From NCBI GenBank assembly GCA_023614405.1, contig CM042692.1, positions 123,497,503 through 123,561,502 on the forward strand: 64,000 nucleotides of DNA, given 5' to 3'. The position numbers and the translations under genes are program-made. Below the pieces are notes generated by a model, which saw nothing but the letters and a program-made list of their open reading frames with translations, was not told the origin of the DNA and ran no database searches. Positions 53,087 to 62,663 of this stretch are shown piece after piece. Each line of letters begins with the position of its first letter. The stretch's first letter is position 1. The DNA is from Avena insularis (Eukaryota > Streptophyta > Magnoliopsida > Poales > Poaceae).

Positions 53087-53330
53087 ATATGTGGTTTGTG
53101 GAAAGAACACACATGCAATGAGATTGGTTGATCCATGTGTGGTTTCTTAAAAGAACACGCATGCAATTACTCTAGTGGATACATATGTGGTTTGTGGAAA
53201 GAACACACATGCAATGAACACTAGTGGATCCATATGTGGTTCATGACAGGAACACACGTGCAATGACTCTAGTGGATACATATGTGGTTTGTGGAAATAA
53301 CACACATGGAATGAACTCTAGTGGATCTAT
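53087..53330 (+). repeat. 48-bp minisatellite, array D (orientation flipped back)
   Basis: Five units in plus orientation, directly joined head-to-head to array C. The last unit (CACATGGAATGAACTCTAGTGG) is the mirror of the first unit of array C (39145-39170) and runs into the same promoter-like sequence. Confidence 0.93.
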
Positions 53331-53990
53331 CTTGGCATAATTTGATGTATGCCACGATGTGTTTCATTGTAAAAGACACTCACTTTCCATTTTTATACTA
53401 CTCAGCTTTGCCCTTGGTTTTTTGATACTACCCAGTTTTGCCCCCTCTCTCTTTTGTAGAAGCCCACTTTGTCCACTTTGTCTGCTACGTCCTGACTGGT
53501 TATCAAAGTTGTCACGCGGATCGTGAGCACCATCCGTTGATCCTGTGTGATCCAACAAGGGTCGTTGCACACGTCGTGCCCTTCATAGGACAGCGCGAGA
53601 CAGCACAGACGTCTCCCTCAACGAGACTTCTACAAGAAGGAACACGATGTCGTCCATGGAAAAAGTCATCGAGTGGTCATGTCATGTTTAATCTAGTCTG
53701 CAAAGGCTACAAGTCTACTACACGGCAACTGGTCATCCACGGCCCACGGGTTATACCATTTTACTACGCAGCACGCCTGCACTCTCACTTCTGACAGGCC
53801 CCCACCACACGAACCTTCCACGCAGTAGCCGCAGCCGGAAGAGCTGCCTACCGGGGCCCTCGAGGAGGCCTAAACGTCCCCGCATTAAAAACCCAGCCTA
53901 TTGGGTCCTCCATTCACACTCATCCACTACTCTCTCTTCCCTATCTAGCAAAACCCCACAATCTTGAACGTACTTGCACGAATCTTCTCC
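53331..53990 (+). repeat. Right inverted-repeat arm: promoter-like sequence upstream of zf-XS pseudogene 1
   Basis: Homologous (inverted) to 38527-39144. Two tandem CTCAGCTTTGCCC/CCCAGTTTTGCCC stretches lie at 53400-53445. Open frames in both arms (53438-53794 plus; 38704-39057 minus) share sequence but show no known domain and sit where a promoter and 5' leader are expected. A weak TATA-like CATTAAAAACCC lies at about 53883, some 110 bases before the exon ATG. The part 53400-53610 also recurs in opposite orientation at 55030-55210. Confidence 0.8.
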
Positions 53991-54834
53991 ATGAAACCAG
54001 TGCGTGGGGATGAGTGTCCGGGCATCACTGCCGGGGTGGTGCTCACGTGGCAGATCTGGAGGAGCATCACGCAGCACAAGGCGAGGAGGACGTGCAGTTC
54101 AACCCCCTGGGGGACCATGTGCTCACCGGTGCTGACGACTTCGGAGGCCCCGATGAGGGCGTGGAGTTCGACGAACACGCTCCGCTCGTGTACCCGGAGG
54201 TACATCTATTTCTACATGTTTCATATTTTCTGCTCGAGATTAATCTATCCTGGCGTCATAAAAAATCTAGTCCTAATGATTAGATGCAACGTATGAACCG
54301 GTACATGGAGAGATCTAGTCTGTTCTGAATAAATCCACACTATTTATTTATTAATAAGTTATCAAGAACACAAACCACATTAATTTAGGAGCGAGATGGG
54401 GAGACGGCCCTAATGAATTGCTGAACCTATATAGACATGTTATTGCATCGAAAGTTACTCGGAATGGTGGAAGGAATATATATTTATTATTTTGCTCATT
54501 TCTGTTTGTATTCCATACATTACAGGTGGATTCAAGTGAGCTAGACTCTGATAAGGAGACTAGGGACAACAAGAGCTGCCATGTCATGAAGAAGCTTAAG
54601 AGCGGGATAATCCCTTTCCGCACTCGACTTGGGGAGCTCAAGTGCCCTTTTTGTAAGAAAGGAGTCAACCCAAGGATTACTAGCTTGATTCTGCATGCGG
54701 TTGGCATCGGTAAAAGCCCGGCTAGTAAACACAAGTCGGCGACCAAGGCTAAGCACGCTGCTTATGGCAAATTCCTGAGGGAGTATGTCAAGACCAGCCT
54801 AGTGTCCCCTTACTTAGGAATCAGCAACTTCTAG
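53991..54834 (+). pseudogene. zf-XS domain gene, two-exon pseudogene copy 1
   Basis: Exon 1 is 53991-54199 (ATG AAA CCA; donor GAG|GTACAT), the intron is 54200-54525 (acceptor CATTACAG), and exon 2 is 54526-54834 ending TAG. Exon 2 encodes an acidic linker (DSDKETRD), KKLKSG, then a zf-XS finger: LKCPFCKKGV, the histidine in LILHAVGIGKS, and KHAAYGKFLREYV. This fits the C-x2-C...H...H pattern of SGS3/FDM/IDN2-type proteins, which bind RNA duplexes or act in small-RNA silencing. The protein would be about 170 residues, much shorter than full XS proteins, with no XS or XH domain. A 1-nt deletion near 54043, compared with the left copy at 38423-38526, disconnects the ATG from the exon-1 frame (VQFNPLGDHVLTGADD), so this copy is not translatable as such. 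Splice sites and exon 2 are intact. Confidence 0.75.
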
Positions 54835-55573
54835 CCGACCAACCCGTCACTATGCTGGCTCGGCCACTAATAATATTTAGTTCTCTTACCGTATCTAGAC
54901 CCTTAAACTATGGGGATTTCTATTTTCATACCTTTCAAATTATATTCAAGTTCATCTGTTTATGGAGTTAAGTTCCAGTGGCATACTCGTTATTTTGCAT
55001 GGATAGAGGGGTGCCCCCGACAGATATAAGGGTTATCATGTCTGCTAGATCACAGAGGATCAACAGTTGGTGGGCACGATTTGTGTGACAACTGTCTCGA
55101 CCAATCAGAGCGTAGTAGCGAAGATGAGCACAGGTGCGAGAGATGGATACAAAGAGAGGGGAAAACCGAGTAGCACTTAAGAACCAAGTGCAAAACTGAG
55201 TAGAACTTAAAACCCAAGGGCAAGAGTGACAAAGGGATTCAAATAGAAAATAGAAAATGATTTAAAAATGGAACCAAACCGCCAGTGTTACGCTCGAGGG
55301 CAAAACTGAGTACAACTGAATCGCCAGGGTTAGACACGAGGGAAAAACGTGACTCACGGTACGCGTGTGTGGTGCACGGGGCGGTAGCGGACACGTGTGG
55401 CCGTGCACGGTGCATTAGCGTACGCGGTGCATGGTAGTGCAATGAAACGTCGCTTCCCTTCTCCTTTAATAGAGGCCTCCCCACTCCCACTCATCACGCA
55501 CTCGCTCACTCAACCATCTCCAATGTCCCATCACCTTCTGCAAACGCCCAACAAAACCCCAACCACGCTGGCG
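54835..55573. other. Intergenic region between the two zf-XS pseudogenes
   Basis: No gene is seen. 55030-55210 resembles the reverse complement of 53400-53610 (GATCACAGAGGATCAACAG, GTGTGACAACTG, GCAAAACTGAGTAGAAC), so pseudogene 1 is bracketed by diverged inverted repeats of about 180-200 bp. A further GGGCAAAACTGAGTACAAC occurs at 55284-55302. A leader for copy 2 would fall in 55440-55573. Confidence 0.65.
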
Positions 55574-56344
55574 ATGGAGAAGAACAGCGTGGTGGCCATC
55601 GGCGCCTCCAAGGCCGCCGGCGAGGAGCCCCCCGTCCCCGTACAGACCCTCGTCCCTGTCCCCGCATCCGCCGTAGCCGCCAGCGAGGACGCCCCCGCCG
55701 GTCTCAGATAGATCCCGCTCGGCTAGGACCCCTACGAGGAGGTTGTCTACATAAGGTCGGAGAACCCCTACGACACCAGCATCGCCGACCCATGGTCGGA
55801 GGTAACCAGGGTTTTCTCCCCTTCCCTTGTTCTTCCCCTGTTCCCATCGTTAGATGCTAGATCGTATGTTATTAGGGCTCGGTTGTTCGTATTTTTACAG
55901 TAGCTAATCCTCTTGTGTTAGATCTCGATTTTGGACGAATCCCCATGTTCGTAGTTGGGATCAGTATTCGATTTGGTTTGAGATTTGGTGAATAATCGGG
56001 AGATCTCAATCGGTCAATCTATGCAAATAATTAATCCCGATAATCAAAGTATCTCAATCATGTCCTTATTGCAATCTACTATTTTTTTCCAACAGGAGGA
56101 TAGCAGCGACGTCCGCGGCGACGATGAGTCCAAGGACACCAAGACTCGTCATGTGCTGAGGAGGCTAAAGTCCGGCCAGTACAACAACTTCTTCGCCGGC
56201 GACGTGTATAGGTGCCCCTTCTGCCCCACTAGGAGGCTCCACGCCACGGACTTCAACTCCCTCGTGAAGCATGCCGAGGATGTGAGGACCTGTGTTGAGT
56301 CCGTGAACGTCCACGGCTTCATAGCCAAGCACCAGGCGCTCTGA
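55574..56344 (+). pseudogene. zf-XS domain gene, pseudogene copy 2, truncated by Gypsy LTR
   Basis: Exon 1 is 55574-55801 (ATG GAG AAG AAC; donor GAG|GTAACC), the intron is 55802-56095 (acceptor TCCAACAG), and exon 2 starts at 56096. The layout and intron position match copy 1. Exon 1 carries two in-frame TAG codons (55709-55711 and 55724-55726), before DPYEEVVYI and SENPYDTS. Exon 2 encodes EDSSDVRGDDESKDT, RRLKSG, then the zf-XS finger YRCPFCPTRRLHATDF, LVKHAEDV and AKHQAL. The frame ends at TGA 56342-56344, which is the first three bases of the Tat-element LTR rather than a native stop; the domain is cut in its last helix. Sequence identity to copy 1 is low outside the motif, so the duplication is old. 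Confidence 0.75.
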
Positions 56345-56827
56345 TGGGGATATGCCAAAGGGGGTATGCTTAGCAGTACGTTCCGAGTGGGCTGAAAGGC
56401 CTACAAGTGCGCCTGAAGGACAGCGACTGGACTCTGAAGAAAGGAAAGGCCCATCGACTGAGAACTGGAAGCCCAGAAGCATAGCAGAAGCCCAGTCGGA
56501 TTAGGTCAAAAGCCCCCGGATCCTTATCTTGTTCGGTGACAGCTTGTAAACCCTAGCGAGGTGCTTCATATATAAACCTCCCTAGGGTATCCTAGAGACT
56601 TACGTTCCATCATACACCCTCTCAAGCGACTCGCTGCCTAGCCGCCGAGCTCGCCACCCTTGTAACTCGCTCTCTCATAATCTAATCTAGCAGGAGTAGG
56701 TCTTTACCGGGGCCGAACTGGGTAAACCCATGTGCATCCGCCCATCTCGCACCGCAGATGGCCGCCAACTCTTCCTCACGAACACTCAACCGCTGTTTAT
56801 GGCAACGATCGCCGTGGCTATTTCCCA
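56342..56827 (+). mobile_element. 5' LTR of Tat-lineage Gypsy element
   Basis: About 486 bp from TGATGGGGATATGCC to ATTTCCCA, followed one base later by the PBS. A TATA box CATATATAAA is at 56567-56576. The 3' LTR lies beyond the window, so LTR ends and target-site duplication cannot be cross-checked. Confidence 0.8.
56567..56576 (+). promoter_or_regulatory. TATA box in the Tat-element LTR
   Basis: CATATATAAA about 225 bases after the LTR start, in the expected U3 position; transcription would start near 56600. Confidence 0.6.
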
Positions 56828-56828
56828 G

Positions 56829-56846
56829 TGGCGCCATCGTGGGGGC
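56829..56846 (+). promoter_or_regulatory. Primer-binding site of the Tat-lineage Gypsy
   Basis: TGGCGCCATCGTGGGGGC directly inside the LTR, close to the TGGCGCCGTCTGTGGGG form typical of plant Tat/RIRE2-like elements. Confidence 0.75.
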
Positions 56847-56918
56847 ATAGCGGGACTGGCCTGAGTTCTGCGGCGAGACCCTATTCGCCGATCGAGCGGC
56901 CGCTCGCCACCGGCCGCA

Positions 56919-59497
56919 TGATCGCCATCGGCGGGATCTTGCAGATCCTGCCCAGCAGCTACATCCTGGCGTCGCGCCCGGTCGCGCACGCCGCGGTGAT
57001 GCCGATCGGCTCCATCAACCTCTTCGTCGGCTTTACTAGCACGGTCGATCCAGCCGCGACGATGATCGTCGGCGGGTCACCTCCACACCGCGATCTGCTT
57101 TCGGAGGAGCAGGTCCGCTCCATTAGGGGCCTCGTCACCGACTACGACTCGGTCGCTAGCGACGCAGTCGAGACCAACGCTGCTACCAACGACGACGCCC
57201 TAAACGATGACGCCGAATCCGCGACCCCTGCATCGGTCAACGGATCCATCACCGCCGCGTCACGGGAGGACTCCATCACGCGAGTCTCCAACCCCGAGGA
57301 TTTCGAGGATCCCTCCATCCTGGGCATCTTCGACTCCGACTCCGGCTCAGAATCCCCCGAGGATTTTCGCGCTAGATCCAATCGCTTCAATGCGATCTAC
57401 ATGGCGGGTAGCACGGCCGCCCCGCCAGATCCGTTCTCCACGCTGATCCTGCCGACCGTGACGGCCACGGAGGTGGAACAAGGCCGCCTGCGGCTCCAGG
57501 AGGCGCAACGCAACAAACTCGCCGAGCGCGAGAAATACCGCCTCGAATGAGAGACGGCGAAGGAGCTGTCACTCTATCACCAGCGCCGCATCAGGACCTG
57601 CCTGAACCCCGATGTTTAGGGCCGCGTCCTGAATTTCAACGACGAGGGCGACCCTACACGCGCCGCCGAGCGCGAACACGGCGAGAACGCGCCGCCAGGA
57701 GGAGGCAACCCCGCGAGACCACCACCTGGAGCACCGGCGACTGGGGCCCCTCCACCACCCATGGGCCGTGCGCCCCCACCAGACCAACCATGGATCATCA
57801 TCTCACCTCAAGCCCGGGATGCCAACGGGCTACCACTATACTCCACCCCGATGGACAACATCGTCGCGGCCGATGCCGTGATCGCCAACCTCGATGTCCA
57901 AGGCGACGCTTCTGATCCAAAGATGCCAAGGCCCTACTTGTCGTAGTTGAGCAACAGCGCTGGAGTCGACCGCGGGCGGATATATTCCGCTGCCGCCAGC
58001 AGGGCGGCATCAATCGTCCACCCCATCGTGGCTAACGCAATAGTTTGCCCACCACCCTAACCCCTGGCGAACCAACCACGGGCCGCCAACCCCGCGTTGT
58101 CGACCAACGAGCCGCGACCTGTGAACAACACCAGCATTCTTAAGTTTAAGATCAAAGACTCGGGCAGAAAAAGGGGGGAGCTCCCCGACTCCTTTTTCAA
58201 TAGAAAGGAATAGCCAAACCTACCCAGCTTCGCCGAAAACGGGCAACCCCTCAATGCCCAAACGCACATCATCAACAATCAGGCGTGGCGGTCGCGCCAA
58301 CCTTACGACCTGCGACACACCCTCGCCAACCACGGCGACCCGGAGCCAAGGGGCTCGCTCAGCCGAGTTGGGCCGCAATGCTTTGGACCCATGATCCGCG
58401 GGGAAAAATACCCCGCCAACTTCAAGGCCCCGAAGGAGATCGAGAAGTACGACCCGACGTATGACCCCGCCGTTTGGCTGGACACATACCTCATGGCAAT
58501 GGGGATCGCAGGCCACACCGACCTGCTCGCCGCTCGCTACCTCCCCCTGATGTTGGAGGGCGCGACCCGGCAATGGATCAACATGCTACCCGCTGATAGC
58601 ATCGATTCCTAGGAAGAAATGCGGGACGCCTTTGTCAGGCATTTCGAGGGCTCCTACACTCATGCCACCACCATCGAGGACCTGGAGCGATGCATCCAGA
58701 GACAACGCGAGTCGACCCGCCGGTGGATCCAAAGGTGGCAAGAACTGTGGATAAACGCCTCCGGCATCCACCCAGACACGGCGATACACTGCTTCAAGAA
58801 CGCGTGCCAGTATGAACCTCTGGTCGCCAAGATCAAGAGGGTCTACCGGACGCTCGATAACATCCCCGACCTCCTCGAGATCGTCAAGCGCTACGCGGAG
58901 GAGGACCCCAACCAAGACTCCGACGACGAGTCGGGAGGAAGATGGCGCACTAGCATCCACGACAGCGGGCGCCTACGCGACATGCGTTACAGCAACACTC
59001 GCATCACCGGCAAGCGTCGGACCGATGGGCGAGTCGACTTCGTCGCCAACACTGGCTACGGCCAACGCGACTCCAAGAACTACCGTCACGACGGAGGAAA
59101 CTACCGCGCCAACAACGCGACGAGGCCGAAATTCGACCCCGCTGCCCTGCTCAATCAGCCCTGCATCTATCACAGCAGGGAGGGAAAACCCGCCACCCAC
59201 ACCACCGCTGACTGCCACTCTCTCAAAGAGATCGAGAAGGCAAGACGTGCAAGGGAGGACCCCAACAACAACCAACCGCGGGACAACGGGAACGGTGGCG
59301 GCTTCGGAACCGCCGTCGGGTCGCTACATACCTTCACTGGGCTCGGCACCAAGCGTGAGAAGAAGGTACTCGCCCGCGCGGTTGCCGTCAATGCGGTGAC
59401 GCAAGTCGACATCCCCCGCTTCCTCCAGCCAGACGGTCACCATCGGGGCGCACATGAGCCCCGCATAGGAAAGCGCGCTCATCGGGTTCCTCCGTGA
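56919..59497 (+). pseudogene. gag of Tat-lineage Gypsy element (multiple stops)
   Basis: One frame from ATG 56919 continues to 59497 with several in-frame stops, including TGA 57548-57550, TAG 57944-57946 and TAG 58610-58612. The last falls at a conserved Trp (SWEEM) of the retrotransposon gag domain, and the first where CGA (Arg) fits. The N-terminal third is acidic and Ser/Asp-rich (about 57080-57370). The capsid domain lies at about 58390-58900, with NFKAPKEIEKYDPTYDP, WLDTYLMAMG, GATRQWINMLP and MRDAFVRHFEGSY. A zinc-knuckle-like CIYHSREGK...HTTADC follows at 59161-59215. Instead of an aspartic protease, the sequence passes within about 200 bases to the pre-RT segment, so the protease has been deleted. 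Confidence 0.85.
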
Positions 59498-61391
59498 GAA
59501 CCGCGACATCTTCGCATGGAAGCCATCTGACATGCCAGGTGTCCCGAGGGAACTCGCTGAGCACAAACTTAATGTCGATCCCAAAGTGCGACCAGTAAAG
59601 CAGTCGCTACGGCCCTTCAATGAAGAGCGTCGTCGAGCAATCGCCGAGGAAGTCCAGCGCCTGCTAGCCGCAGGCTTCATCCGGCCAATCAAGTATTCCA
59701 AGTGGCTGGTAAACCCAGTCTTGGTTCTCAAAAAGAACAACACCTGGAGAATGTGTATCGACTACACCAATCTCAACAGCGCCTGCCCAAAGGAGGAGTT
59801 CGTCCTACCGTGCATCGATCAGATCATCGATTCGACCGCGGGATCGGAGTCGCTGTGTTTTCTCGACGCTTACTCTAGTTACAACCAGATCAAGATGGTG
59901 GTCGAAGACAAGGAGAAGACGGCATTCATCACGCCATTCGGCGCATTCTGCTACACGGCCATGACGTTTGGCCTCAAGAACGCAGGTGCCACATCCCAGA
60001 CGTGCATGCAGGAGTGTCTAGCGAGCCAGATTGGCCGCAACATTCATGTCTACATCGACGACGTGGTGGTAAAATCCACCCGCCAGGACGATCTGCTCGC
60101 CGACCTAGCAGAAACCTTCGCAAATCTGTGGAGGTACAACATCAAGCTAAACCCTGGAAAATGCACCTTCGGCGTACCCACCGGACAACTTCTAGGGTAC
60201 GTAGTCTCCAAGCAAGGCATTGAAGCCAACCCCACCAAGATCGACACCATCGCACGACTCGGGAAACCCGAGTGCCTGCGCGACGTCCAAAAGTTGGCAG
60301 GGCGAGTCGTGGCTCTCAGTCGCTTCATCCCCTGACTAGGCGAGAAGGCAATGCCCCTCTACCGCCTGATGCGTAAGAACCCAACATTCCAATGGGACAC
60401 GGAGGCCGACGACGCACTCAAAGCAATCAAAGAAGTGCTACTCGCGGCACCACTACTCGCCTCGCCACTCGACAAAGAGCCAATGCTCGTCTACGTCGCG
60501 GCCTCCAATCGAGTCGTCAGCACCGTGATGGTCGTCGAACGACCAGAAGAGGGCAAGGAGCGCCCCATACAGCGCCCCGTATACTACATCAGCAAAGTCC
60601 TAACGGACTCATGACAGCGCTACCCGCAATACCAAAAACTGGTGTACGCGGTATTCTGAGCACAGCGGCGGCTCCCACACTATTTCCAGGAGCACCCAAT
60701 CACGATGGTCTCCTCCGTGCCCCTGCAGGACATCATACGCAATCGCGAGGCAACAGGGCGAGTCGCCAAGTGGGCCGTCGAGATCGGCGTCCACAACATC
60801 AAGTACGAGCCCCGAAATGCGATCAAGTCACAAGCCCTGGCCGATTTCCTTGCATACTGGGAAGAACCACAGCAGCCAGATAAGCTCCCATACCTCCACT
60901 ACTGGTCGCTCCACTTCGACGGCTCCAAAAATGCCGACGGCGCGGGGGCTGGGGTCATACTGACCTCCCCCAAAGGAGACAAGCTCCGCTACGTGCTCCA
61001 TCTCAACTTCAAACCCTGCACCAACAACATGGCGGAATACGAGGCCCTCCTTCACGGCATGAGAGCCGCCAAGGAGGTGAACATCAACCGCCTACGATGC
61101 TACGGCGACTCCGACCTAGTCGCCGACCAAGTGGCTGAGATATGCGACGCTGTTTCCCCAACAATGATAGCGTACCGCCAAGTCGTCGACCAGTTGGGAC
61201 GACACTTCGACGGCTATTCTGTCGAGTGGATCGACAGGCGTAAAAACGAGGAGGCAGACGCCCTTTCCCGCATCGGATCGACTCGACAGGCGCCACCAGT
61301 AGGCGTCTTCCTCGACATCATCAACAAACCTCCGCCGCCCCAATCAAGGAGATCGACGTCGGGATCCCACTGCAACCAGAACCGTCCTTAG
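59430..61391 (+). pseudogene. RT, RNase H and second (archaeal-type) RNase H of Tat-lineage Gypsy
   Basis: Pol frame, shifted relative to gag. It begins with QTVTIGAHMSPA, a stop, then ESALIGFL and DIFAWKPSDMPG. RT (about 59530-60140) has the KKNNTWRMCIDYTNLN, FLDAYSSYNQI, AFCYTAMTFGLKNAG and catalytic YIDDVVVK motifs. The Gypsy RNase H (about 60345-60660) is cut by TGA codons at 60333-60335 and 60612-60614 and by a third near 60657. A second RNase H follows at about 60900-61290 with LHFDGSKNADGAGAGVIL, NNMAEYEALLHGM, CYGDSDLV and RKNEEADALSRI, supplying D, E, D, D. This extra archaeal-type RNase H is the hallmark of the Tat lineage. The frame ends at 61391 after a frameshift near 61330. Confidence 0.93.
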
Positions 61392-62663
61392 TCGCCATGG
61401 TTGTGGAACCTAGCGACTGGACAGCGCCATACGTCGCCTTCCTGGAACACAAACTCCTACTGAGCAACAAGACAGAGGCGCGAATGATCGTGCGCCGCTG
61501 CAAATCCTTCGTCATCATCAACGGCGAGCTCCACAAGCGCAGTGTGACCGGCGTGTTCCAGCGCTGTGTACAGCCAGAGGAAGGCCACAAGATCCTCCAG
61601 GACATTCACGCCGGCGACTGCGGCCATCACGCCGGCGCCAAGTCGTTAGTATCCAAGGCCATGCGGCATGGTTTCTACTGGCTCACCGCACACGCCGATG
61701 CCACCAACGTCGTCCAAAGATGCGTCGGATGCCAGAAGTACGCCAACCAGATGCACCTTCCTAGTTCGGCACTCAAGACAATCCCCATCACGTGGCCATT
61801 CGCCGTATGGGGCATGGACATGGTAGGCCCATTCAAGAAGGCCCCATCTGGCTTCACTCACCTCCTGGTCGCAGTCGACAAGTTCACCAAATGGGTGGAG
61901 GCCAAGCCGATCAAGAAATGCGACTGCAAGACGGCTACCAAGTTCCTCTGCGAACTCATCTACCGGTATGGCTACCCGCACAACATCATAACAGACAACG
62001 GCACCAACTTCGCCAAGGGGGCCATGGCGGAATTCTGTGAGGAGCACGGCATACGACTTGACCTCGCATCAGTCGCCCACCCGGAGTCAAACAGCCAAGC
62101 AGAGCACGCCAACCAGAGCATCCTCCACGGGCTCAAGCCGCGACTACAGGTGCCCCTCGAGCGCACCCCAGGATGCTGGGTCGACGAGCTCCCCTCTGTG
62201 ATATGGGGGATCCGCACCTCCGTCAACCGATCAACCGGGTTCACGCCTTTCTTCATGGTGTATGGCGCCGAGGCCGTAATGCCAACAGACCTGGAGCACG
62301 ACTCCCCTCGAGTTGCCAACTACGTCGAGGCGGCCAACGAGACCGCCCGCCAAGACAGCGTCGATCAACTTGACGAAGCACGCGACCTGGCTCGCTCCCG
62401 CACCGCCATATACCAGCAAGGACTTCGCCGCTATCATAGCCGCCGAGTGCGAACTCACACGTTCCAGGAAGACGACCTGGTCCTACGACTGGCCCAAGAC
62501 AAGAAGGGCATGCACAAGCTCTCCCCCCCCATGGGAGGGGCCATTCTCCATAGGCCGAGTCCTTGGCAACGACGCCTACTACCTCATCGACATACGGGGT
62601 GATGGCGAGTTGGAGGTCGGGAGGCCATGGAATGTAAACCTCCTCAGAAAGTTCTATACTTAG
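61330..62663 (+). pseudogene. Integrase of Tat-lineage Gypsy
   Basis: The integrase frame is open from about 61330 to the C-tract at 62523-62530. The zinc-binding HHCC module is at about 61590-61740 (HAGDCGHH ... CVGCQKYA). The catalytic core has D in WGMDMVGPF (about 61810), D in ITDNGTNF (about 61990) and E in NSQAEHANQSI (about 62095), so the DDE triad is complete. GFTPFFMVYG and the basic C-terminal part follow. A 1-nt shift in the run of eight C at 62523-62530 moves the last about 45 codons (EGPFSIGRVLGND ... NLLRKFYT) to another frame, ending at 62661. This is the best-preserved domain of the element. No chromodomain is seen. Confidence 0.92.

Noticed and set aside
5805..53330. CRISPR-like array of regularly spaced repeats
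   Set aside because: The whole 48 bases repeat, with no unique spacers, no cas genes, and a plant genomic context.
5805..53330. CCATATGTGG in each unit as a MADS-box CArG site or CACATG as a bHLH site cluster
   Set aside because: CCATATGTGG breaks the CArG consensus at one position, and 6-base E-boxes are expected in any repeat with CACATG; no further support is available from sequence alone.
54014..54283. ORF starting at 54014 as the start of zf-XS copy 1
   Set aside because: It begins with GTG, and a stop (TGA 54011-54013) precedes it. Comparison with 38423-38526 puts the true start at the ATG at 53991, with a 1-nt deletion in between.
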